Assembly (NCBI RefSeq): GCF_001949145.1
Contig: NW_019091527.1
Coordinates: forward strand, 417,778-467,577
Length of the DNA stretch: 49,800 nt
Origin: Acanthaster planci
Taxonomy: Eukaryota > Echinodermata > Asteroidea > Valvatida > Acanthasteridae
Direction: 5' to 3'
Position 1 is the first letter of the stretch, and the number at the start of each line of letters is the position of its first letter. Below are positions 21,584 to 32,557 of this stretch, piece after piece. The notes beneath the pieces were generated by a model, which saw only the letters and a list, made by a program, of their open reading frames with translations, ran no database searches and was not told the origin of the DNA. Both the position numbers and the translations under genes were made by a program.

Positions 21584-22469
21584 TGGTATGTGCTTGCATA
21601 AATACCACCATGAAGAGGTGAATAATGAAATACTCTGGTCGACCGTTATTATTGGAAGTGTGGTAAAGGATCATAATGTGGACTGACAGATAAGAAATGT
21701 TCTAAAAGCTACAAAATGACGGAAGGTAATATGACTAAGTTTGGAAAAATAGGCCTAAATTGTGTCCAAAAAAGCCAGATTTGATTAGCACTTGAGGTCT
21801 GTGTCACAGCACTTGATTGGTCGAAAACAATACTCGAAACCAAATTAACCACTGAGCCAAATAATTCAAATTTACATTAGAATGTACCTCTCTCAGTGCA
21901 GATTGAGAAATATTTAGATACCAGTAGATAAATTTAATATTACCCTGTAATTATTAAATTAATACTATGGTTCTTACACATGAAAATGACCTGTTTGCTT
22001 TGTGCACATTCAAATGGAATTATTTGTTTATACCCTGTGCCACATACTGTAAAATAGTTCATGCACATGCTGTATCACATCAAAACTCCCCACAGTGGTC
22101 ACAAAGCACGCTTTTATCAGTGTAAAGTAGACAGTCACTCACGCCCAGGCTCTGCCTATTAGGCCAACTGCCTATGCAGTCAAATGGAAGTGGTCAAACG
22201 GCCTGTGCTAACTAATTGAATTTTGAGCGCTTATTAGTTCATCCGCTGTGAATGTGAATACAGCATGAATACAGCTGTGAATGTGAATACATGCCATACA
22301 GCATGCCTCCACTTGAAGAACTTCAATGATTTTGGACAAGCAATTTGCCCAAACCAATAAAATGTTTTAAAAAGGACTTTTACAAGGTGCCTACTGCTGC
22401 TGTTGAATGCAATCAATGCAGGTCTACATGGCTCATCATAATTAGACGTCTGCAGCGTTTAGATTGTAG

Positions 22470-22695
22470 ATGTAGCTAGGTGTGAATTACAAGTAATTGG
22501 TGGTTTCAAATTAATCAGTGTGATCAAAAATGGTGTAGTCTTAAAGCAGCTGTTGGTCTGAATGTAGCTGGTCTTCATAACATAACTGGTGGTTTCAAAG
22601 TAGCCGATGGTCAAAAAGTGGCAAGTGCTTGACATGAGTGGTTGGTGGTTTCAAAGTAGTGGTCGAAAAGCAGCTGATGGTTAAAAAGTGGCCGG
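22470..22695 (+). repeat. Degenerate GGT(C/T)AAAAAGTAGC minisatellite, block 1
   Basis: Variants of GGTGGTTTCAAAGTAGCC, GGTCAAAAAGTGGC and GGTTAAAAAGTGGCCGGTGG recur every 16-25 bases. A second block of the same words starts at 23145 after a 450-bp non-repeat insert. Confidence 0.65.
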
Positions 22696-23144
22696 TGGTT
22701 TGGCCCTAAAAGAGCCAGGGGTGGGGACGGAATCCACCCCCCTCATAATTTTTCCGATATCTCGGCAGTGCATTGTTTTCAGGAGAATGTTCAGGAGCCT
22801 TAGAGTAACTCTTTGCAGTCATTTTGACATCAGTTTTGTGAAAATGGAACCTACCATTCTTGTACAGTGCCAATTTTTCAGAGACAGGAAGGCAAAAACT
22901 GTATTCTTTTTCTTCTGTGGTACTCAATGCATGCAGACTGGCACTTGCTTAGCCTTGAACTTCAGTTGATTGTAACAACAAAACCATGTGTCTGATTGAC
23001 TTCAAACTTCACATTTGTAATGATAAGGAGTGTTTTTACATGTCTATTAAGTTTTAAAGAAATCGAGTATGGCACTGCAGAGTCCTTGGGGGAGGGGCGG
23101 AATCTGCCCCAACCTGGCTCTGAGAGGGGCCAAAATAACCAGGC

Positions 23145-23415
23145 TCTTACGGTTAAAAGTAGCCAGAGGTTGAAATGTGGCTAGTGGTGGTCAATAAGCG
23201 GCTGGTGAATTTTAAGTAGCTTGTGGTCAAAACCAAGCTTAAGGTTACAAGTTGCTTTAAAAATAGCCGTTAGTTTGAAAGTAGTTAGTGGTCAAAAGTA
23301 GTTGTGGTCTGAAAGAAGCTGTGGTTTAAAAGTAGCAAGTGGTTGAAAAATAGCTGGTTTTTAAGAATTGCTGGTGGTCAAAAAGTAACCAGTGATTTAA
23401 AAGTACTTGTGGTCT
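23145..23415 (+). repeat. Degenerate GGT(C/T)AAAAAGTAGC minisatellite, block 2
   Basis: Continues the array of 22470-22695 with words such as GTTAAAAGTAGCCAG, GGTCAAAAGTAG and GGTTGAAAAATAGCTGG. The intervening 22696-23144 carries GGGGCGGAATC-type G/C blocks near both of its edges, in a rough inverted arrangement, and may be an insertion that split the array. Confidence 0.65.
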
Positions 23416-26400
23416 GGCATTTGTGAAATTCCCACAAGGATATGACTCTGGATTAGCTGGTTGGCATCCATAGTAACCTCCATACAGATAAAAAGTATCT
23501 TACCCGGCAAAGGGGGTGTCTTGAGTTTTGGCAGTGTCTGAATGTTCACCCCACCCAGGCACGGTGCTTCCCCTTCCTGGCATGTACTGGGGCTGGGACT
23601 TATCCACTGTCCCGATCTATCCTGACCCATGTAGCACTTACAGGCAAGGGATGTTCCTAGGATACACAAGAGGAAAGTTTATCAGCATTCAGTATGATGT
23701 ACATGTAAGATGTACATGTAGAGTCAATGTGGCAGATCTCAGAGCAGCCAAACCCCAGGCAACACATCCCATGGTACCTTGCTCAATCAAAATCCTACGG
23801 TGGAAGTCAAGTCATTTCAAAGCCAGTGCAGCTACAGGCTCATGGCCAGCAAAGCCTATGTAGATTGTAGCCTAACCTTCAAAAAAAGGCAAAACTATTT
23901 GAAATGTGTTTGGTCACAGAGTACACAATTTAGACATAAAATCTTTCAAAGCACTAGGTTACACCCCCTTCAACTCCAAATTTCATCCCTCCCCAAATGT
24001 AAACACCCCCCCTATCCATCTCACTCTTCAGACAAACGTGCCTCTTTTCAGTGACATTGCCATAGCATTATGTAGTTAATCATTTCATGTTATTTCCTGA
24101 AATTAATGAAAATTTAAGAAAAGCAATTCACAGAAGTGGTTTTTCAAGTTTCTCTTCAATCCACACTAAAGGTGGATGCATTTGTGCCTTAAAGTGGCCA
24201 AATATAGGCTTTTAAACATCCAGAGGTATTTCCGGCTACCGTTACAACAAATTGCACATTTAACAAAATACGTACAGCTACAATATTACGGCAACAATCT
24301 TACCAGATGAGCTCACTATCAGGAAAGCTATTGTCATTATCACAATCATGATTGCACCTAGCAAGCCTTAAACCAATCCAAAGGAGCTGTATAACTTTAT
24401 CGCACCAGGAAAGCCTCCAAAACTTGCATGAAAATGTGAGTCCACTAAGTTCCTTACTCAGCCAGAACAGTGTCTGCCACTGCAGCAAGCCCTTCTCCTG
24501 AATTATACTAAATGATCTTCTGCTCCTGGCATTCTAAACTGTATTTTTTCTACAGATTGCCATAGCAACCTTTTGGTCTGGTGACCAGAGGACCATACAC
24601 AGATTTTCATTGGCTTAAAATGAAAACCAATCAATTAATGTTATCATTGCTGTTTCACAACTTCCATTCTTAATGGGCCTCGAGCTGGACCAAGAGAGGG
24701 CACTATTTCCATAGCAACGGAGGCTCCTTTGGTACGAGCTGCATATTGCTTCTGCTAGAGGTGCATTGTTCAGTTGTCACCGCAACCGGGGAATCCATTC
24801 ATATTATTCAAAGGAATAACAGCTTTATGGTTGACAAAGCATGAAAGCATCATTCACTGATGAACCCTTTGAATCCACAAGATGTAAATTAAAAAATTTT
24901 AGCTAGATTTGCTGCTAGTGTAGCGATCAAAGTGCTTCTATTTCATCAAAACTGTACCGCTTGTATTGGAAATTGAAACCTAAAGAGGCCACAGAAAGAC
25001 AGTGTGCAGACTTGATAACCATGGATTCTGATGCTACTTTTTCACCTGAAACACAAATTTATCTAAAATGTATTTCCCTTTTAAAACTGACAATTTTCAC
25101 CCATGTCAGAATGGATGTCTGTCCATGTGTCCTGTAAAAACAAATCAATTACTCTCCTTCACAACCACTGAACAATACTCCATTGATTGAATTTGGCATA
25201 TCCTTCAGAGATACATTTAAACATTTATTAAATACTAATATAATTCTTTCTTCACAAAGTTATTACAGCATTAAATACTCAGGCCAAGTTATCGTTACAT
25301 GTATGTGTAGAACAGCCCCTGCAAATAAAATTCAGGTCAGTCTGTGGAGAGGAAACAAAGATTGAAAGGTTTCTTTCATAATCAGACAAAAGATGGCAGC
25401 ATGACTTGTCCCACTGCCAAATTTGCAAATTAACTTCAGGTTCTCAAAACCAAGCTTTTAGCCAACGCCACAAAAATTGCAAACTCGTACCAAACTTAGT
25501 AGTTAATTCCTTACCCTACAGATGGTGTTTGAAACCAAATGCTCAGAAAACTTGATACAATTATCAGAAAATAACAAAAGCTGTAATTATTCTTGCAAGG
25601 TCATACCTGTCACCAATACTTAACACTTAACACAGACCATGCATCTTTAAACAAGGCAATTATATCAATTATTTGGCTGATATACTTCACATATTTCTAA
25701 GAGAAAAATCCTGATTCAATTCTCTCTGAAATTACTGCCTTTGCTGCAAGCAATAGAAATTTGAAGCATAATTGCCTGATACAGTTCGAGTTAAGCCAAG
25801 TTCGTCTAGGATTACAATGCCATTGCTAAAAACAATCCATTTTTTTTTTTAAAAAACAGGCATTATCCTCAACAATCTACTATGGACACATGTAGTGTAC
25901 AATGAAGAAATTCATCCGTGAAGAACTCAAATCCATACTTTGACTCTGATGGATAGTAATAACCCTAACCCTTCTGATATCACGTGAAAATATTAAACAA
26001 ACTTCTCAAATTTTTACCAGGTAATATGAGCAAATTTCTTACTAAACACAAGCCTCTCCGAAATTTTTTACAACACTTTTCGGCAGAGTGAATTAAATCT
26101 GCTTCAGAAAACCTCGTTCATATTAAAAAAGTTTTGTTTCAATGGGTTACCATCATAAACTGCACAAATTTTATAAATCCAAGCAATATTGACACAGATG
26201 TTACATCAATAGTCGGTTTTAATAATGCACATCAGTCTCTCAGTACGATGTAAACTATTCATTATTTTGGCAATCACATTCTAATTGGGTGAACCTTTTG
26301 GCCAGCACCAACACAACGTGAGCCACATAGTAGCTGTACATGGTGTCAAATATACACGTACATGTATGCCACTTCATACAGATACTTACGTGTAAATAGT

Positions 26401-28052
26401 GATCAGTCTGACTAGGGATCCATGGGAGTTGCAAAACAAATTATCAATGCTGTTTAAAAATCATAGATGTACATATATTTTGAAATTCAGAGAAATGTAT
26501 TTATGCTGTGGGAAAAACGGAAGCACTATGACATGCATTAATATAAACTATCAAGACAAGTGAATATAATTATAACATCCTTACAGCCATATTTCATTGA
26601 TATATTAATCACCTTACGCTACACGACCACCATGTGATTGGTCAATTCTAAAGTGAAGATGGTTTAAGCATATAGATGTGCATTTTAAAAATGGCTGTCC
26701 ACTATTAAAAAGCCAAACATTCTATTGCCGTCTCCAAGTATATTTGGATGCCCTGCTCAAGTATAACAACCTATTTCAATCATTAAGTGTTGTTCTGTGT
26801 ACAATGTACAATGCTTTGCAACAAAACAATTGAGATTGCTTAGACTAATAAGTATAGAAACTATACAAACTAAAATATAAAGGAAATATCAAAAATAGAA
26901 CAAAATATGAATAGTTTAATGGCAGATATCCATTACTGGGATTTTGTAAAAATTCATTTCGAAGTGATAAATCCCTATGGGTCTGTGGAATTTGTGCATA
27001 AACAGAAAAAGTGCAAATAAAGTAAAAAGTAGCACCATTCACAGATACCGCTGTGCTGAGCGAATAGAGGGATATGCTCGCATGGTGCTACCAGAAACTG
27101 TTTAACTTGCTACTTTCACCAGGAAAAGCTTCACAGCTCAAGAAAGGGTACCTTGTTACTAGGTGCTATGTCCCCAAGGACACCAAGGGAACCTGCTTAC
27201 ATGCATTTAACTTGGAGAACAAGTCATTTCAGGACAGAATGCCCAAACCAATAGGGTCTTTGCGTGGGTACCAGGTACAATATATATATTGACAGCAATG
27301 GTGTTTATGTTGGCGCACCTTTTCTCTTTGTCCCTTGTAATGGGGGACATGTGGTCAGATTCCTCATTAAAGATACACAGAATGTCAGTTTGATCTTTAG
27401 TGGAAAAGTAACTATGACTTTGTACACAAAATATTATAAGCACTGCTGTCAACTGCCACGAAGTAAAAATGGTAATTTTTCTCTTTTTTTTTTAATTCAT
27501 GTTTATTCTTGTGGAGCTTATTGCTCAAAAACAGCATTTCTGGAAAAATATAATTAAAAACTGGCACTGACAGCTGTGTGAACTGTGAAAAATGCTTTAC
27601 TTTGTGTAATACAAAACAATTTGCCATCTGACGTACACACTGCACGTACAAGGGCAATTCTAGATCAAGTTGAATGGGGGAATGTGTCCCCAAATTGGCG
27701 AATCGGCAAATAATTTTTAATGGGGTGCTGTTGAAAATGCACAGAAATGAACAGTACGTAACAGTCAGTCACAAGATTCTTTTGCAATGCTACTGACAAA
27801 AGAGGGTTTGCATGGCTGCCATCTTGCAGGACCGTGCTTTTGTTCCACAGGGTGTGCACAAAGGAGGTTTCCCAATGGAACAAAACAATTGCCATGCAAG
27901 ATGGCTTCAATGCAAGCCTCTATAATAATGATTTGTTGACAAAAATGTACAAATCTGTAGAAGGATGTCACATCCCTATCTTCCCTCTAGCAAAAACCCT
28001 TGATGTACTTCACACTTTTTTTTAGCCAGTGAAGGTGATCTTGCAAACTCAA

Positions 28053-31000
28053 TTACACATTTTCTGGCACATTTTCTTTGGCAGCAACTCTGTTCTTGTA
28101 CGTTGGCTTCTTGTAACTGAAACAGGACAACCAAACAACAAAAGACAGAAGATGAAAGGATCTGTTATGGTGTAGTGTCTAAATGATAATTGTATTAATA
28201 ATTGATAAGAGATATTTTAGTTTAATTTAGTTTTTGAGATGCAATGTTCAAAAATTTCAACTTTCCACAACACTTTTCAGTCAAGTCTGCTTTTTGTTAG
28301 TTGCAGTAGTTTGAACAAAAATAACACTGACGGTCTACAATGCTTGAGGAATTATGAATAACTAATGGCTATATTTTAACAAAATATTTGCTGAAAATGA
28401 GATTTGCATGAAATGTTCACCAATGAAAGCTTGTATCATCCAACATGAACACTAGTTACCAGGTGAACTAGCAAGGTGACAAGCTAAAAGCGGACTCTTA
28501 AAAATTGTTATTCAGCTGAGGTGGTGTGTACCTTTGCAACAGATTTCACAGATAGGAGCAACCTGAAAGGGTATTCTTGACATTTTAATTCTTCAAGAAA
28601 AAAACACTGTTTGAGCAAGAGTTTGGTAAATTTCCACAGCTTTGTTGCAAATTCAGCAAACTTGCCAATGACTCTGTGTGTTGCTCACACTGTTTGTGCA
28701 AGACTTTGTTACATAGCAACAGCTTTGTTGCAAATTCATCAAACTTGCCAATGACTCTGTGTGTTGCTTTGCAGATTGTGGATTTTCACTTTCCATATGA
28801 TCTATTTTTAGTTCGCCAAACATTTTCTATGGTTTGTTATTGAGACATTTAATTCCCAAATTGCCTCTCTCTAGGTCAATGTTGAGTTCCTGCTAAGCAG
28901 AAGCATGAAAATAAACAGGATGCTTCGAAGATTTTATAACTGTTTTGTGGTAATGGGTACTTACAACTTCAAGAAGAGGGATGATAGCACCACAGAGACA
29001 GAGGACATTGCCATGGCAGCGGAGGCCATCCAGGGCCTCAGGAGCAGACCCACAGGAGCCAGCACTCCTGGGGAGGAAAAAAAAGGTTGTCCGAATTAAG
29101 TAAGAGGCTGATGACAAATTCATAACCTAACCACCATGCAGGAAGCCATCTTTATACATAATGCATTTGTAACAATCTGTGAAGTGAACAACTGCAATTG
29201 TTTGATAGTTGAAACAAAAGAAACCTGGTGATATTGCAAGGAAAGGAAAAAGAAAGAGTTAGGAAAAATTCATATAGATTTCAAAACTTTTTTACAGTCC
29301 CCAAACTCATCGCTGACAGCATTAGAGGCATGGACTGTACACTGTAAAATCAAAGACAGGCTGAACTTTTAGTGGAAATATTGATATCTATTTACTAATT
29401 ATTTACTTATATTTACTAATTTACTAAAGGTGCCTGTGTAAGTCCTTTCAATTTTAAGGTCTCAGAGCTTGCCTTTGTGGTGATCAAGTGAAGCACTTAA
29501 CAATTGTTGCCTGCAGTGTAGGGGTCCATGGTGTTTTGTACACCCGAGGGGGCAAATGGCACTCAAAGGCAAAGCCGAGGGTGCCATTTGCCCCTGAGGG
29601 TGTACAAAACCCATGGACCCCCTCACAGCAGGCAACAATTGTTTTGTTATATACCATGGTCATAGATTTCATCAGAACGCTCTTACATGTATACATGTAT
29701 CTGTAATATATGCATATTTTATTACCAGATAAATTAAAACACTTTGACAAATTGAAACATGTGAACAGTATATTAGATATAAATTTCACGGAAAATTATT
29801 GATTGTGATGAAATTGTTGACTGATTTTTTTTTTTTTTGGCCGGGCGGGGGGTGAGAAATATAGGATTCATAACAAACTTTAACAGAGAAATTTGTAACC
29901 CATAAAGCATAAATATAGGACTTATAACAAACTTTAACAGAGAAGTCTGTAACCCATAAAGCATAAATATAGGATTTATAACAAACTTTAACAGAGAAAT
30001 CTGTAACCCATAAAACACTGGGGTTTTTGTCAAGTGGTTGAATTTCAAGACATTATTTACACCAAATGGTGTTGAAAAGTATTGACAAGATTGAAGAGCA
30101 GATGAGAAGATACAATGGCATGAGCATTTTATATAAACAGCAATGGCGATAGCACCCAAAGCAGTGATCACAGCATACTCGAAGCTGTGCCACTGCGGCT
30201 GTCAACCCTCGTACCCAAGGTTACACAATTACAAAGTAGACACAATACCTCGACTCTAGGAAAGATCACCGTGATCCATCATTTTTTGCGGCCCGGACAC
30301 ATACCCAGTGCCCACAATGCATGAATGATACAAGCGGGCGTGTAACATATGATCACGTGATCAATTCGTGCCCGATAAAAATTCACAATCTATGACTATG
30401 GTATAACAAAACCATTCTGTACGACCAGACATGCATGTGTGCATTGGCTGACCTATACAGGACACTCCCACTATATAGGCCATGTCAGCAGTTTTCCTTT
30501 GAATGGGACTTAAACTTTTCTTGGCCATGCCATTATTCTCAGTCAGAGGTGTATATATTTCATGTTAACCCTAACACTCCTCAGTCCTCCAACAGGTGAA
30601 GGATTGAGGAGGGTTAGGGTTAATGAAAGCAAATGCTTCTTTCATCGGGCAAGTGTGGATGACTTTTTTGTAAAAAAAAAGTACACCTTAACTGATACGT
30701 AGCTTTGGCAATAAACCTAAATGATTATGCTGGTAAAGACATTTTCTGTTTTTCTTTTCTTTTTTTCTTGTTACAAATTATTCATCAACACATGCATATT
30801 AAAAAAAACCATTAATTTGTCAATGCTACAAAAACAAAAAGGCCACATTAACTCGATGGGGACAATGTTTCTTCAGAACTTGATCTAGTACTGCATACAG
30901 TGCATTGATCTATAGTGCTTCATGGTATGCAACTGCCCCTTCAGCTAGCAGCCATAATAACCGTTGGGCAATTTGGCTTTTGGCAGAAATCGCCCAAGGG

Positions 31001-32557
31001 CTTCCATCTAGTTTTCTTAATTTTGCACCCTGCAAACATTCTCGGAATTGGTTCTAATTTCACGCATTGAAGTCACAATTCAATCCTGAACCGGCTTCAA
31101 ATTTCCCTGGCAAATGCAACTGGGAAAGTTATCATAACAACATTAATGAATTCAAGGAGTAACTCGCCACTGCAGGCAGATTAGGAGAAAATATCCCCTC
31201 TCTACGTCATCACCATACATCACGTGAAAACTTGATATGAAGTGTATAAAATTGACTCCATGGAAATTGCACAGTGCTCTTTTATTATGTTGACCCCCCC
31301 AAAAAAGAAAGAGCGTGCAAAATATGGTACTCAGTAAAAACCATTTACATTCACTGTCGATTGAAATCAATTAAGCAGGACTTACCAGCAGCGATAGGGA
31401 TGCCCACGGCATTGTACACGATAGCAAAGAAAAAGTTGATGTAGATTCGGCGAACAGTGCACTTGGATAAGTCAATGGCGGCTGCCACATCCAAGAGATT
31501 ATTCTGCAAATACAAGATTTAAAAAGTTATTACTTTATTTTTTTCCATCAGTTTTTGAGTCCCCTTTCTGACGATGACAATGCAGTAACAAGTCCAACAT
31601 TCATGAAGAACTACTCCGATGTAACTTTGAAAGGTACCAAAATATAAGTCTCGATTAACATAATACAATCAAGTTCCATATATAACACAATTTGAGGATT
31701 ATTTTCTGGAAAAAGTCTGGCAACCTGTCGTGCAACTTTTCCACCGAGAGTAATGAACTATTCATGAAGATTGGATTAGTCATCTGAGGGGACAAATTAC
31801 CACAGCTGAGCTTCATCATGTTTTAATATATATGTCCTTTGCTAATGCAAATATTAGTATTTGCTGTGCTACATATCAAATATTACCAATTTACCAAATT
31901 ACCTGATCCCAAACATTCATTGACAGCATTTGCAAATATATGAGTTTGCAAATAAATACATGTAATTGGTTGAGCTTTGCTATAGATCATTAATTTTTTT
32001 TAACATCAATGTATTTCTTCTGTCTTTCAGTATTTTAGAGTTAGATCACATGCATCAGGTTGAGTTTGTCCTTCAAAATAATAATATGATATTAAAAGGA
32101 GGGTTTCCAATCAACATCTGGCTTTGATATTTAAAATGCTAGCTTAGCTTGTTTAGTGTTTACGAATGCTTCAAAGTCACTTTTGTTACAACACTTTTTA
32201 ACAAATCAAACTTTCCCAACATAACTTGAAACAATTTCTAAAAACTGTAATTTTCAACATAAATTGTGCACGCTCCCCAGCTTTCAGAAGTTCTAAGAGA
32301 CAACTTATCTGGCAATCAATCAAACCCGATGGACAAGAATTTTTGACACTGACCTTGATGAGGACAATATCTCCTGCCTCCATGGCAACATCTGTGCCCG
32401 TTCCTATGGCAATACCCACATCCGCTTTGACCAGGGCTGGCGAGTCGTTCACCCCGTCGCCCACCATGGCCACCTTGCGACCTTCCAGCTGGATCTCTTC
32501 CACTTTTTCGACTTTGTTCTTGGGCAGGACCTGAGCAAAAACCTTGGTGATGCCAAC
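28053..32557 (-). CDS. ATP7: ATP7 exons 32557-32354, 31503-31386, 29067-28965, 28116-28053: hinge, TM7-TM8 and tail
   Basis: [10 protein letters not shown] and [16 protein letters not shown] form the Mg-binding hinge. TM7 follows with [17 protein letters not shown] (Tyr-Asn copper ligands). TM8 follows with [20 protein letters not shown] (Met and Ser ligands). The last exon adds only about 20 residues ([10 protein letters not shown]... ending PENV) before TAA. Human ATP7A/B have roughly 80-100 residues here, including the di-leucine retrieval signal, which is not seen in this exon. Confidence 0.93.

Larger units (their letters stand above)
19218..28052. other. Intergenic region between convergent TXNDC17 and ATP7
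   Basis: It holds the 3' ends of two genes that point toward each other. Apart from the repeats and elements listed separately, I recognise no gene. Two exon-like open stretches (23504-23656 minus; 27120-27370 plus) are described as findings. A minus-strand AATAAA (complement of 27502-27507) about 550 bases after the ATP7 stop is one possible ATP7 cleavage signal. Confidence 0.45.

Noticed and set aside
29484-29789. Similar open frames on opposite strands
   Set aside because: They mirror each other because the DNA is a 145-bp palindrome; there is no splice or protein evidence.
29773-30171. Minus-strand frame with an 18-residue repeated peptide
   Set aside because: Created by a 54-bp tandem repeat whose unit is divisible by three.
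30565-30622. Telomere-like TTAGGG/CCCTAA words
   Set aside because: Only one or two units in the arms of a hairpin, not an array.
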